Shown: positions 22,901 to 35,886 of the stretch, piece by piece
Layout: each line of letters starts with the position of its first letter
Numbering within the stretch: the stretch's first letter is position 1
Assembly: GCA_024500155.1 (NCBI GenBank)
Contig: CM044860.1
Span: forward strand, 1,658,501 to 1,722,500
Direction: 5' to 3'
DNA: 64,000 bases
Source: Chenopodium formosanum
Lineage: Eukaryota > Streptophyta > Magnoliopsida > Caryophyllales > Amaranthaceae
Notes under the pieces: model-generated
The model's database searches: none
Seen by the model: only the letters and a program-made list of their open reading frames with translations
Told to the model about the DNA's origin: nothing
Translations under genes and position numbers: made by a program

Positions 22901-23920
22901 GGGCCTATCTGGTAAATGTTGCACGTGGAGGTCTCCTAGATTATGATGCTGTTGCACAAAGTCTCAAGGCCGGCCATTTAGGAGGCTTGGGTATTGATGT
23001 GGCTTGGACTGAGCCATTCGATCCCAGCGATCCAATTTTGCAGTTTCCAAATGTTCTAATCACACCTCATGTTGCTGGGGTTACAGAATATTCCTATAGA
23101 TCCATGGCAAAGGTATGTAAATCTCGGGCTTAAGATTTTAAGATATTAATTAAAAGCAAATCAATCTGTTATGAATATCCTTGGGAAATCTCTAACTTCT
23201 AATTCGATATCACCTTGTCACGCATTTACGATATACTTGCTGTGGGGATAACCTAAATTTTTTTTGTCCGAAACTGTCAATTTTCCGATGAATGAGTTAG
23301 ATATTAATGGTTATAAACTGTCAATAGAGTGTACAGTGTACAATGTTGAGTTCTTAGTGGATGGTATGATTGATGTGTATTCATTCATGTTAAACACTGC
23401 AAGTCATTGAATGAGCTACAGCTGGTGATCTGGAATCAAGTTCCGTCACATGCTAAAATCAACTGCTAAGCCTAGAATAAGGGCCTCAGGCACCGGTTTC
23501 CAAGGGTCTGATGTTCATATGTTGGCTTGGATGCATATCATGTATTCATTTCATGAATTGAAAAGAATGGTCCTGTGAGGATCCCCTTACAGGTGTTGTG
23601 ATATGTTGTGGCTAGGAAAATACATAGAGATTTCAATGACTCTCACTATCCCAACTTAGTTGAAAGTGAGTGTACGCCTCGTATGCATAAATTTGTGTTT
23701 TCTATCATTTCATGGCCATGTAATTTTCAGATTTCTTGTTCTTTTGTTTTTAGAAAAAGGATAATCTCCATTTTCTAGGCTTAACTTCAAAATAGTCATG
23801 GATATTCTGGTACTGAATCTACTGATTGAACAATGGACAAACATGCAGGTGGTTAGCAATACTGCTCTTCAACTTCACAAAGGGAGCACAACAGCTACAG
23901 GAATACAATATGTGAACTGA
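19934..23920 (+). CDS. D-isomer-specific 2-hydroxyacid dehydrogenase family protein
   Basis: Ten exons that keep phase: 19934-20033, 20303-20436, 20956-21100, 21238-21365, 21491-21562, 22214-22325, 22425-22549, 22645-22686, 22900-23112 and 23849-23920, giving 380 residues. The NAD(P)-binding motif GLGNIG is at 198-203. The catalytic residues of the family are present: Arg295 in VNVARGGLLDYDAV, Glu324 in DVAWTEPFDPSDP and His343 in ITPHVAG. The family oxidises or reduces 2-hydroxy/2-oxo acids (phosphoglycerate, hydroxypyruvate, glyoxylate). This sequence looks like the plant lineage annotated only as a D-2-hydroxyacid dehydrogenase family protein, and the substrate is not inferable. The N-terminus is basic and Ser-rich with few acidic residues and could be an organelle targeting peptide. 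It is convergent with the HSP70 gene. Confidence 0.9.
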
Positions 23921-24607
23921 TAAGGCTCATCATCAAGTTACAGGTATAACCTCCTGCCCCCCTCACTTGATCAATTGTTAGGCGAGGAGGAAGAGCAAGG
24001 AGAATGCTATTACTCATTTATTGTATCACTAGAATGCAGTTGTAGAATTGTTGCTTGCCCTGTAGTGATTTTTTTGTGGATTGGTGGGGTGGTTTTTTTT
24101 GGATGCTCCCATTACTTTGTGTTGAGACCTACCTATGATGTTAAAACACATTATGGTCTTAATCTCACTCTCTCTGGGTTATAAAAGGAATTTTAACTGG
24201 TCAATGGATACTTGTTCTTGAATAGTGCAATAAATTAAATATGGTATTATGTTTAGCAAGATTCATGTAGAAACATTTGGCATCAATTATAAAAAAAAAT
24301 TATAATACTGCAAGCTTTTCAAATAAACCTTTTCATTTTATCTTTCGGAACAACATTATTTCAAATCATCCAAAATTTACAAGTTATCCTAATTCTATTG
24401 ATATAGTACAACACAACTCAAGAAAGGATTTCCTCAAGAAATATTTTTGATTTTGAGATAACTTCTAAGATCTCCTGTAATATTATGCACGTCATTGGTA
24501 TACCCAGGTGGCTCATAAGTTAGCAGGCGAATGAACACTTGTAAGGCTGCAGTATATATAGTGAGCTGAATGGAAATGCTTTGCAAGATAGCCTCCTCAT
24601 TTGCTGT
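23921..24607. other. convergent 3' UTR/intergenic region
   Basis: Lies between the stop codons of the dehydrogenase (plus strand) and HSP70 (minus strand). The short frame at 23975-24184 is not supported as a gene. The dehydrogenase may carry a further 3' UTR intron after 23940 (GGTATAACC). Confidence 0.5.
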
Positions 24608-27520
24608 CTAGCTTTCGCTAAAATCAGCATCTATGACATCTCCATTACCTTCAGAACTGGCTCCAGTAGATTCAGTCGAATCAGCGGGTGTTCCTGCTGT
24701 AGGACCTGCCCCAGCCGCTCCTGGTTGACTGTACAAAGATTGCCCCATCTGCATTACTTCCTGGTTTACTGCAGCTATGGCATCCTTAATCTTCTGAGTA
24801 ATGCCACCTTCCATAGCATCCTTAAGGTCTTTTAGTTTGGTCTCAACCTTCTCCTTTACTGCTGCGGGAATTTTTTCTCCCAACTCCTTCAGCTGCTTCT
24901 CAGTTTGATACACTACAGAATCAGCTTGGTTCTTGGTGTCGATTGCATCTCTCTTCTCCTTATCCTCTTGTGCGAACTTCTCCGCCTCTTGAACCATCTT
25001 TTCCACCTGCAATAATCATTCATTCACATTAATATCATTCCAAACAGTTTTGCTGCTTAAAACCATATTTATAGTTACAACCAATTATTTTTAGGTCAGG
25101 TCATTTTCCAGCAACTCTATTTTCAAATGTAATCAAATATATGTCTATTTCAACAGAAATAAGGACTTTTGCCTTGTCTGTACAAAAAAAGTGATGAAAG
25201 AATCAGAGGAAGTCACTCAAAAACATACCTCATCTTTAGGCAAAGTGCTAGCACCAGTTATAGTAATGTCCTGTTTCTTTCCGGTTCCTTTGTCAACAGC
25301 GGTGACAGAAAGAATTCCATTGGCATCAATGTCGAACTTAACTTCGATTTGGGGTACCCCACGCGGAGCTGGAGGTATCCCATCTAGTCGAAAGCTTCCA
25401 AGTGATTTGTTATCCCTCACAAACTCTCTTTCTCCTTGAAGTACATTAATCTCTACACTTGTCTGCCCATCTGCAGCAGTTGAGAATACTTCTGATTTGG
25501 AAGTAGGCAGTGTCGTGTTTCTCGGAATGATCTTTGTCATAACACCACCAAGTGTCTCTAACCCCAGAGACAATGGTGTTACATCCAATAAAACTATGTC
25601 ACTAACATCTCCAGCCAACACACCAGCCTGAAATTGACCGCCATTTGGAAAGGAAGAGTTAAACCACGACCTACACCAAAGACTCGTAAATTCAAATACT
25701 GAATGAAAAACTACTTACCTGAACAGCTGCACCAAGGGCTACTACTTCATCAGGGTTGACAGTACAGTTTGGGTCTTTACTTGTCATCTTTTTCACAACA
25801 TCCTGTACAGCTGGTATCCTTGTTGATCCACCAACAAGGATAACTTCGTCTATGTCTTTAATCGATAATTGTGCGTCCTTTAAAGCAGTTTCGACAGGTG
25901 TCTTCAATCTGCAGAATTTAACGCAGCCTGTCAGTAATCAAAGCAAAGTGACAAAGTTTGAGCAAATAACTACTTCAGTTTTCTGAACATTATACCTGTC
26001 AAGCAAGTCTGAACATAACTCTTCGAACTTTGCTCTTGTGAGGGTTGTGTCAATATGTTTTGGGCCGTCTTGTGTTGCAGTAATGAAAGGTAAGCTGTCA
26101 AAACACACCATTGATGATCTTAGTATAATCTGAAATGATTTCTAAGGTACAATCCTGTGTAAAAGTGTGACACACATATAATACTTGCCTAATGCTTGTC
26201 TGAGTTAAGGTTGAAAGCTCAATCTTTGCCTTCTCAGCAGCTTCAGTTAGACGCTGAAGAGCTTGTCTGTCATTCCGAAGATCAATACCCTCATTCTTCT
26301 TGAAAGTTTCTGCTAGCCAATCTACCATTCTCTGCAGCAGCAATTACAAACAACTGTATCATTCCACTGCACAAGATCAAAGAACTGATTAAAGCTAACA
26401 CATCATTCGGCACGCCGATTCCTTGTTTCCTACCTTATCAAAGTCATCGCCTCCCAAATGAGTATCACCTGATGTAGATAACACTTCAAATACTCCATCT
26501 CCAACCTCAAGAACTGCAAAAGGCAGAAAGAGTTGCAATGTAAGATAATCTGATGTACTGCATCAAAAACTACTGCAGAAGTCTGATAAATACATAGAAT
26601 CTCTCACAATCGGAGTCATTTGCTTTGAGAAACTTACCGGAAACATCAAAAGTACCACCTCCAAGATCAAAAACCAAAATCGTCTCGTTGTTCTTCTTCT
26701 CAAACCCATATGCTAATGAAGCAGCAGTAGGTTCATTGATAATCCTCAGAACATCTAAACCAGCAATTCTACCAGCATCCTTAGTAGCAGTTCTCTGAGA
26801 GTCATTGAAATAAGCCGGTACAGTGATCACCGCCTTGTTAACACTATCATTCAAGAACCTTGATGCATCCTCCACAAGCTTCCTCAACACCTGCATTATT
26901 TTTCTCACATACACAGCATCTCATTCAGTAATTTAATTTCAACAATGCAACTAATACGAAAAAACCGAAAAATGAATCAGTACTACCTGAGCAGAGATTT
27001 CCTCAGGAGAAAATAGCTTGCCAATAGCAGGACACTCAAGTTTAACATTCCCATTATCATCCTTCACAACTTTATAAGAAACTTGCTTAGACTCCTCATC
27101 AACCTCTCCCATCTTCCTCCCTACGAACCTCTTAACCGAAAAGAACGTGTTCTCCGGGTTAACCACCGCCTGTCGCTTTGCAATCTGACCCACAAGGCGA
27201 TCCCCACCCTTGGTGTAAGCCACCACAGAAGGCGTGGTGCGCTGCCCTTCAACATTAGTTATGATAGTGGGTTGTCCTCCTTCCATAGCCGCCACTGCGG
27301 AGTTTGTCGTCCCTAAGTCAATCCCCACCACCTTCTCACACACGACTCGTAAACCACCGGACCTTCTAGAATGTCCTGGAATATTGCCATTTCTTCTCTT
27401 AGAGCTAACAAGTACTGAAACTCTGTTGTTCCTGAGTTTTTGTCCTAGGAAACTAGTGTTGTTTTTGTTGCTGGTTTTTCCTAGGATGTTGATTTGTGCT
27501 GCTGCTGAGGTTGTTGCCAT
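24608..27520 (-). CDS. cpHSC70: Plastid stromal HSP70 chaperone (cpHsc70)
   Basis: Eight exons on the minus strand: 27520-26987, 26890-26638, 26513-26434, 26331-26189, 26094-25996, 25908-25719, 25627-25229 and 25006-24608, giving 698 residues, normal for stromal Hsp70. Residues 1-60 form a Ser/Arg/Asn-rich transit peptide. The ATPase domain shows GIDLGTTNSAVA (66-77), the phosphate-2 motif VFDLGGGTFDVS and the adenosine motif VILVGGSTRIPAVQ. The substrate-binding domain includes LLDVTPLSLGLET, and the tail ends DVIDADFSES, as in cyanobacterial/plastid DnaK. It folds imported and stress-damaged proteins in the chloroplast with DnaJ and GrpE partners and takes part in protein import. Intron 4 uses a GC donor (GCAAGT). 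A heat-shock element lies about 155 bases upstream. Confidence 0.95.
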
Positions 27521-27575
27521 GATGATTGTACCAAGTTTCTGAGATTTCTTTCACAGAAAATCTGAAATACAGAGA

Positions 27576-27582
27576 ATTTATA
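27576..27582 (-). promoter_or_regulatory. TATA-like box of HSP70
   Basis: TATAAAT on the minus strand, about 55 bases before the ATG at 27520. A start site about 30 bases further on would leave a short leader. Position fits but the leader length is unproven. Confidence 0.35.
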
Positions 27583-27672
27583 AAGTTTTTGTTTCAATTT
27601 TTTTTTTTTTTTAAATGGGTTAGGTGAGAGTGATAAAGATGATCAAGTTATAAAAAGGAAGTTTTGGAGGGA

Positions 27673-27690
27673 GAGTATTCTAGAAGGCTC
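27673..27690 (-). promoter_or_regulatory. heat-shock element upstream of HSP70
   Basis: The palindromic array GAG-TA-TTC-TA-GAA-GG-CTC has four alternating heat-shock-factor half-sites at the required 5-base spacing. The inner two are perfect (TTC, GAA) and the outer two have one mismatch each. It lies about 155 bases upstream of the start codon, the right distance for heat induction of this gene. Confidence 0.65.
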
Positions 27691-27699
27691 TTTTGATCT

Positions 27700-28746
27700 C
27701 CACCGTTGGATTGGCTGGGATTGAGATGCAAGAGTTTGGTGACCGTTGGATTTGGATTTTTTATTTTATAAAATTTGTGGGTTTAATTTTCTAGTAAAGT
27801 CCAGGACATTCTGTAAGATGGAAATGTGGTTTGTAAATGAATGTATGATGAGTTTCTGATGTTGACTGTTGATGGATGAGTCAAGAGTGTTTGTGAGTGA
27901 TTAGAAGTTGGATTTTGCCATTTTGGATAAAGGGAATTGAAGGGGGAAGCACCTAGAATTGGATTTTGGCTGTTTTTGGTATTGTGTCATGGGTTGTGGC
28001 CCTTTTGGGCCTTTTTCTCGTGAAGGAAATCAGGTATTAATATAGACCCTAATGATCGAGTCGGTTTTATGATTATGTGTTCAATTGACAAAACTAACTC
28101 ATATCTCACTATCCAAAAATCCAAAATTAATACAAGTATGAATATTGAATTTTTTTTCTTTTATTTTTAACTTTATTTTATACATGTAAATATTGATTGA
28201 ATCAATATAATAATGCAACTTTATTAACCAATTCTTGTCCAAAAATAATCTTAACTCCTCAACCTTATTAACCCGTATTATCCAAAAATTGATAATCAAA
28301 CTCTTTTTTTTTTTTGTCCAAAATTGAATTAAAAGGATCATCATTCCAATTACGGTCCAAGAAAATTGACTAAAACTTATTCTAATAACCCATTTGCTAA
28401 CACTCCGTAACAAACATGTAGATGAAATTGGGATTACATTGATTCACACCCTTTTTTCTTTTTTAGTTTGTTAATAGCGTGTTTTCCTACTAAGAATTTT
28501 TATAGGTAGAGGTGGATAATTGAAATCTTTCAGGTGGCTTGGAGAAAAATGAAATTCATTTAACCCTTTTCCTTTTTAATACTCCGTACTATATTAAATT
28601 TATATTGTATCAAAAAAAAAAGGCAAAATGTAATTGAAAGAAACTTTCACGTAAGAAAAAACTTTCACCTACATACAATTACTTGGTACCCTGTATGATA
28701 CAACTTCAATACACAATCATCTTCCCCATAATAAAGAGATACCCAT

Positions 28747-28791
<45 letters not shown>

Positions 28792-28805
28792 ACACAATCT
28801 AGATT
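27700..28805. other. intergenic DNA between HSP70 and the MITE cluster
   Basis: AT-rich with no supported gene. A run of about 35 A lies at 28755-28789. The 104-codon minus frame at 28099-28413 is low-complexity AT-rich sequence and is not called. Confidence 0.5.
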
Positions 28806-29250
28806 ATTTAGTTTAGGCCTTGTTTGATAAAGAAGTTTTTAAAAAGCTTTTAGCTTATTGAGCACTATTAGAGGTTTGACCATCTTAATTAAAAAGTTAA
28901 TTTGAATGTTTGATAAATAGCTTATTAAAAGAGCTTTTTAAACTCAATTTTTTTTGTTTAGAAAAACCTTTTGAAATTAAAATATTAAAAAATTATAGTA
29001 GCTTTTTGAGTATGAAATAAACTGAAATACTAAGGGTCTGTTCTCTTCAGCTTATTTTCAGTCCGGTTTAGTTCAGTTCCGTTTCAATAAGTTTGGTTCA
29101 GTTCTTAATTTCCTTCTTTCATAAAATATTCAGTTCAGTTCATTTAGTTCCAATAAGTTCAATTCAGTTCAATTCAGTCAATCAGAACAGCTCTAATAAT
29201 ATACAATTATTTATCAAACACTTTTATATAATCAGCTACTTTCAACCAGT
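28806..29250. mobile_element. AT-rich MITE-like element, interrupted by a smaller MITE
   Basis: The left part begins near GGCCTTGTTTGATAAAGAAG. Sequence resembling its inverted partner (TTATTTATCAAACACTTTTA) follows the nested element at 29034-29193. The outer ends are not exact, so only the general nesting is claimed. Confidence 0.35.
29034..29193. mobile_element. 160-bp Tourist-like MITE with TAA target duplication
   Basis: Begins GGGTCTGTTCTCTTCAG and ends CAGAACAGCTC, which are imperfect inverted repeats, with TAA on both sides (29031-29033 and 29194-29196). A 3-bp duplication of TWA type is characteristic of PIF/Harbinger MITEs. The interior is full of CAGTT/AATTC repeats. A partial relative lies near 12988. 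Confidence 0.5.
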
Positions 29251-29715
29251 TAGTCAAATCAACTGATATAACCTGCTAGTCTATTACGGGTATTATTTTA
29301 TTTATATTTATGTTTTATACGAAGTATATACAATTTTGTCACATTAGGCATTGCAGTAATTTGGTATATGAGTATGTAGTTATGTACCCATGCCTCCTTG
29401 CACATCCACTAGTACAAAATCTAAACCTCAACTCTAAGGTATACCAAGTGTTAGGCTACACTTCTCCCACCTGGCATTTCCATGTTCTATGCCTCTTCAC
29501 TACCACTTACGCCTAATCTCATTTTTCTCCTCTTTTTTTTTCCTTTTATTTTTTTTTACACTCTTCCACATTCCATTAACAAACCCAACAATCAAACATT
29601 TGAGTCACAAAAATTCTCAAAAAAAAAAAAAAATCATGGTCTAATTCTAGATACAGAAACTGTATATGTCACATAAAAAGTGTACATATATAATATCTTT
29701 ACCAATACATAGATT

Positions 29716-32084
29716 ATGATGGCTAATTTACAAGCTAACCATCAAATACTCAACATTTCCAGAACACTCTCAATTTCTGGTGAATCCAAGTCATTTAAAC
29801 CTTTTGTAATTACAAGATCATTAGTACTAATACATAAAAATAAGTGTATTATTAGAGGTGGGTTATTAAAAGTAGCATGTATTAGTAGTAGTGATAACAG
29901 CAACAGCAGTGCTCTGGTACAGCAGCGTCCACCTAGTACAGATGAAGAACTGGGGATGAAGATTGATCAGACGGCTGAAATTGAAATCAGAAAAAATGAA
30001 GGGTTTGATGAAAATAGAGAGATTGAGTATTTGGTGAAAGAATATGGTTGGAAAGTGAGAAGGATGAAAGAGGATAAGAGTGAAATGAAGATGGTTGCTC
30101 AAGTTCAAGCTGAAGCTTTTCATGTTCCTTCTCTTTTCTTTGATGATTGGTTCTTTAGTTTCTTTCAGGTACCCTTTAATTTTTTTTTTTTAAAATTTAA
30201 TTTTGCGATAATAACTTACATGTGAGTTGAGACATTAGTTTGACTTTGGGTTAAATTAATACTAATGGGTTTGTATCTGGTGAGACTCTCACCAACGTGC
30301 ACGTGTCATGTGAGTTTGTGTATAACTCAAAATCACACGTTGTTTGATGTTATTGATCATTTAGGGAATTCTGTTTTAAAAAAGTATTATACGTGGCTCT
30401 TAATGGGAAATGTCAAATGTGACGTCTTGTTATGACATTGCATTGTTTAGGAGTTCTATGATCACCATAATTGAAAATTTGATTAATTAGTCAAACTTAT
30501 AAATCAATGCTTAATTACAGGGTAAATTGGCATATAATATGATGAAATGATGTTAATGTATATAGTTATTCATCCTGTCAGGCTGAAGTTCTTGCTGGAC
30601 TTATTTATAGATTACGCAACTCTCCTCCAGACAGGTAATTTCTTCATCCTAATACAAACAACTAAAGAATTGAATCATTGCTTAGTCTAGATGCAATTGG
30701 AAATTAATTGTGGATGCATTTAGCATACAATTTTGGCAACTTAACTAAGTTTCTTTGCAGTTGCACAATTAAACAGCTAATCACAATCGTCATGCATAAA
30801 ATTGTAGAGGTTACGACTTACGAGTATATGTTTCTAGGTAACATAGTGACAACAATTTAGGAAAAGAAATTGTAATGATAAACCATTTATACTTCCCTTG
30901 AACTATTCTTATACATTATCTGAAACTCTAAAAGCACATAGTCTCAAGTGCACCTAATAATTTATAATTTTTATGTCATCAGGCCAAGTTTTGGCTTCAC
31001 GAGCTATGTAAAAAAAGAGGGGGGGGGGGGGGGGTGTTGACTCTATTCTTTCTTTTCTCAATTTTCACAAGGCATTCTGTAACATTCAAACCAAAACCAA
31101 TGATCGAACTTTTGGTGTAGTGCTTGAGGCTGATGCTACAGGATCAAACCAAAACCCATGGTCACGCCTAGTCTCATAGCTACACTTGTAAACAAAACCA
31201 GGCCTGATAGGTTGGATACACAGGCTATAAGGCCTTCCCTTAAACACTGAACCACAGGGGCCACAGCGACACCCTGACCGCAGTGTTTGTCCTGAGAGTT
31301 CTTGTTGGACATATAACTGCTAGTTGTATACGAATACATTTCTTATTTTAATGATAAGAAAATAAAACAGGTATGCATGTCTGGTGGCAGAGCCCGCTAT
31401 GGAGTATGATAGGGATACTTCAATGAATTCTCAGGCAGAACAAGATCAACAGCAACTTGTAGGTGTAGTTGATGTCACTGTATTAAGAGACAACGATGTG
31501 ATGCAACACCTCCAAGGAGCTCCAGAGTATCTCTACGTTTCAGGAATTGCTGTTTCCAAAAACTTCAGGTTTTTGTCTTACACTTCTATGTTTGTTTTAA
31601 AACACCTTGAGTTGAGCTTCATTTCTCAGTGACACTCCTAACTATGAACAATACAGTACACGAAAGTAATATTTTCTTAATTACACAAGCACCGAAATCC
31701 CTGTGTTAAAAAGCTAATTAAATCTTGTTGACCACTGCTCAAGGGCCAATTTTAGATATGTACTCATAAGTATTTGATTTAAGCGAATGTTTAACCTGTT
31801 AAGTATCAGAAACTTATATGAGTACAGATTTACTAACAGATTTATAGCATATATATATATATATGTTCAGGAGGCAGAAAGTAGCAACTGCTCTGCTGAA
31901 AGCCTGTGAGGTAACAGCAGTGTTATGGGGGCATGAATATCTTGTGCTAAGAGCATATGAGGATGATTGGGGTGCTCGTTTGTTGTACACCAATGCTGGA
32001 TATAGACTGGTGTCCATAGACCCTATTTGGGTTACTTGGATTGGGAGAAAGCGTCGAATCCTCATGATCAAAAGATGCTGCTAG
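29716..32084 (+). CDS. Plastid-type GCN5-related N-acetyltransferase (GNAT)
   Basis: Four exons in phase: 29716-30168, 30582-30634, 31371-31568 and 31871-32084, giving 305 residues. The N-terminal ~70 residues are rich in Ser/Asn/Lys and suit a chloroplast transit peptide. The acetyltransferase core begins near LVKEYGWKVRRMKEDK. It includes FQAEVLAGLIYRLRNSPPDRY across the exon 1-2-3 junctions and VDVTVLRDND. The acetyl-CoA-binding motif A, VSGIAVSKNFRRQKVATALL, crosses the exon 3-4 junction; its R/Q-x-x-G/V-A signature reads RRQKVA. The C-terminus has GARLLYTNAGYRLVS. Plastid members of this family acetylate protein N-termini and lysines, but the substrate here cannot be read from the sequence. 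Two ATGs open the frame; the first is used. Confidence 0.88.
31000..31290 (-). mobile_element. possible SINE-like insertion in GNAT intron 2
   Basis: On the minus strand, CCCTGTGGTTCAGTGTTTAA resembles a pol III A box start, and downstream GGTTTGATCCTG and GTTCGATC look like B boxes. The A-B spacing is larger than in a tRNA, so this is a weak call. The region ends at a run of 16 C on this strand (31019-31034 on the plus strand as G). Confidence 0.25.
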
Positions 32085-35000
32085 TGTTCGTAATTGTTCT
32101 TCTCCCTGTAAGTACATCAGCACATGTACAGCCTTCTACACAATACTTAAATTTAAAGGGTCTAGTAATCTTTACTACTCGGTACTTAAATTAAAGGCCC
32201 TTTGCTTGAATTTTGTAGGGAGGCCTTGTCGATTGAAGGATGATGGATTTGGGTAAAGAAGATAATGTTGTGTATCTATTGGAGATGCTTAAAATCATGT
32301 TATGTGAACAATGTGACCTCCTTTACCCAAACTTACTTGGAGCAAAGTATTACCCAAATGGAAATTGGAATTACATGTATACTCTTGTTTCCAATGTTAA
32401 ATTCCATCCTTCAAAAACCTACTTGGCTTATTAATTAACACTTTCTCCATACCCTTCTTAATCTATACAGTTGACTTTCACGTTTATTAATGCAAAAACT
32501 TGTCATTTCCAAGATTTTGTGTGATTATAAATTTTTCTTACATAACCGACAATGATGGTCAAGGTGGCAAATACGACGGTGCAAATGTATACATATACTA
32601 CATACGAAGTAGTATTTAGATTTAAAAAATAGCAAAGGTTAATATATATACATTTGGATGTACGGTGCACTCAAGGATATGTTTTGCTTATTTTGATGAT
32701 TAAAGAAGATTATTGTTCATTTAATCGATCATCAAATAAGCAATAATTAACTTTAGGTGTTTCGTACACCCAAATGTATATAATTTTTTTTTTTTACAGC
32801 TGCTTATACACAAAATAGTCAAGATAACAAATCATGATAATCTACAATCATTCAGTTTTACTTTTGATCATGTCCTTAAAAGTAATCTAAAAAAAATAGT
32901 TTAACACTTTTACAGATTAAGAGACTATATCAGGGCCCAAATCGCATGTCTTAAATTGGCTAATATGCAAAAAATCTGAAAGCAATTATAAGAAAAACAT
33001 AGAGAGAGCAAAACCCGGAGCTTTGACATTGCTTTCTTTCATCAAACACATGCAAACAACCCAGAATCACACATGCAATTAGCAAAGAACATCAGATGAT
33101 CTGCTACAACTAATTACAAGATTAGCTCTAATATCTGCTTTGTAATCATCACACTCATTTGCATTTTATTCTTTGTAATGGCCGACGACTTCCACACGTG
33201 CTACAAATATTTCCTACTATGGTCCCAACCTCAACATGCTTCTTCCCTCCTTAGCTTGATGGTTAACTTAAGATTACTTGTGAGTTGTGACGACTACATT
33301 TTTTTTCCGAACATTCAAAAATACTACTCGTACTTATTTCTTATTTTGTACTAGTAGTCTCTCCGTTTATAATGAATTATACTCGTGACTTAATTGTTGT
33401 TCTATGAATTTTACTGTGGTACTTTTGAAGATTAAGGCCGCTAATCAATTATGAAAATGATTAAATGAAGAGATCGAAGTCCAAATATTGTAGGTAGTAG
33501 AAAAAGAAATTGAAATAGTAAAAAGAATGCATCGCCAACATATTTATGGGTTGTCAAGCAAGCATGCGCTAAATTGATACAAAAATCTCTAATTTACTAT
33601 GATTACTTGCGTCCATTCAACTTTGCATTTTTTTACTTTTGCATATGATTTTGATTCCTTTACAAGAAGCATCACGATGACTCCATTTCATTATTGCATG
33701 CTTTCATGTTATAAAAGTTTCACACTATTCTCAAAAGGACAAAGGAAGGTTCTTGTTTATTATCTTATCAATCAACTTAGCGTAAATAAGTCCTCTTATT
33801 TTTTATTTTTTTATTTTTTTTTGGATGAAGGACACCAAGCACGAGAAGCTTTGATCCTAGGAGTCGAAATTTCTAAGACTAGATAAAGTACTTGACCTCG
33901 GTTAGTTATAAGAGTTAAGAATCGAGTTGAGTTACCTCAATTTCAAATTCAACATGTCAAGATCTCAAGACTAAGTTTGAAATGCATGAGTTTTATTTAA
34001 TTTTTCTCTTATAAAATTGAATAGTAGATGTCAACTAGTTGGATACTACTCCAACTATATCAAATTGAATACTCCGTAGTATCTTAGAAGTGAAATTCAA
34101 ACCATAAATCATAACTCATCTATATCATCTGCCGATTGAAAAAAACACACACGACCGGATTTCATTAAGGCCACCCATAGGCCATAGTCATAGGCTCATA
34201 GCTGCTAAGGTATGGTGCATCGGTGGCATTGGTGCAACAACTGGTCCCCGAAAGTAGGAAGGGTGTAACGCTGTAAAAATATAAGAAGATTGAAGCGTGG
34301 ATTGCGGAGGGCCAACAGCCCACATGAATGAAATTGGGTTGGCGACTTGACGAAAAAAATAAAGCTCACTAGAAAAAGGCGGGAATCACATACACAACCA
34401 AATTCGGCGCATGGTGGTTAGTACATAAGAGATACTTAAACATTTATGATTAGCCACACTACTTTCTTCCTTAAACATGATGCTAATCATCATTATCCAT
34501 ATCACTTTTATAAGCCCAATACTATCACTTTGCTTTTCTCTTTACTAAAAATAATCTTCCTCCAAAGTACACTTCTTAATGTGCATCTATGAAGTATTTT
34601 GTACATGTTATTTACCTCGGCTATGTTTTTGGAGGATCAATTAATTTTTTGTTACTCATTTTTCTCTGCCATATGTCTTAAAATCAATATCAAATGATTT
34701 TTTTTATTTTTTTTTTTAGGAAAAATCAACTGGAGGTTTAGTTACAATGATTTGCATTTCAATAACTTTTTGATAAAGTATATACATCGATCTACAGATT
34801 CAACCGCCAGATTCAGTTTTTTATTGAATTGACCCTTTTAAAATTCTGTGACACCTCTAAATAATGGATTTGAATGATATTAGCAATGATTGATTTGGAT
34901 TCATTTCGGCTCAAAGTTTTTTTAACTCCGTTAAGGAGTGGAGAAAACATTTGTAAATTTAGAGATTAGAATAAAGTTATATGCAACAAAATCAATGGAG

Positions 35001-35369
35001 ATGCTTTGCGCCGTCTTGTTAAGTAAGTTATCAAAGCCTAAAAAGTTAGTTATATGCAACAACTAATTAACAAAGCAAATGAAAGAGCAATATACATGAT
35101 TCTAATCTTATTAGTAGTGTTTTAATTCATTAATTAGCTTATCTTTGCTCGATAATAGAATAAGTTATCTAGCTAGCTAGTATCAGTTAATTGCTCCATC
35201 ATAATTACTCTATTATAAGTCCTAATAAGAACAATCATTTAGCTATTAGAAGATTTAGAGTAGCTAATCATATTGTCATGAGAGCCAAAATCGAATTTCT
35301 AAATATATGGACCGTGTATATATACTAGAATTGTATGTACAAAGTATAATTGTATGATGATGTTATATA
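32085..35369. other. GNAT 3' UTR and long intergenic region
   Basis: After the GNAT stop there are about 350 bases that may be 3' UTR, then AT-rich DNA. The segment 34140-34400 has higher GC than its surroundings and no open frame, so it may be an old insertion of unknown type. No gene is supported. Confidence 0.5.
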
Positions 35370-35634
35370 CTTCCTCCATTTTTTTTATTATTGCTCCATA
35401 GGGGTTGGATACAAATATTTTGGTACTAGGAAAAATGTAAGAGAGAGAAAAGTAAAAATACAAAATTGTCCATGTGACATATTGATAAATTAAAAAGTAA
35501 GGGTGAAAAAGCAAGGGTATGTTGGGTATTTATAGTGTGAACACAAATAATTTTTTTTCCTAAACAAGGAATGGTGCAATTTTATGAAACTTCCTAAAAA
35601 AATAAGTAGTGCAATAATAAAAGAACGGAGGAAG
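35370..35634. mobile_element. Stowaway-like MITE
   Basis: Ends CTTCCTCCATTTTTTTTATT and AATAATAAAAGAACGGAGGAAG form an inverted repeat, and TA precedes the left end. About 265 bp, no coding capacity. The right TA has mutated. Confidence 0.65.
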
Positions 35635-35886
35635 CATTAAAAATGTCAGTTGTTAGAAATATAAATGCATGTTGACTTTGCTAAGATAGTTACATTCCAA
35701 CTTTAGTTTGTGTTGTCAAGTTTAATATGAATCAATAATTTGTGATGTCAAACTCGATTACATATAATAATATATATAAAGTCAGATAAATAATACACAT
35801 CCTAAAATTATACTTCGTATTTAAGTAAAATATACCAGTAAGACAGTTTAATAAGGGACGAAAGAAGTATCTCAAACTAACAAGTA

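Noticed and set aside
27083..27542. Plus-strand ORFs over HSP70 exon 1
   Set aside because: Antisense shadows of a conserved coding exon.
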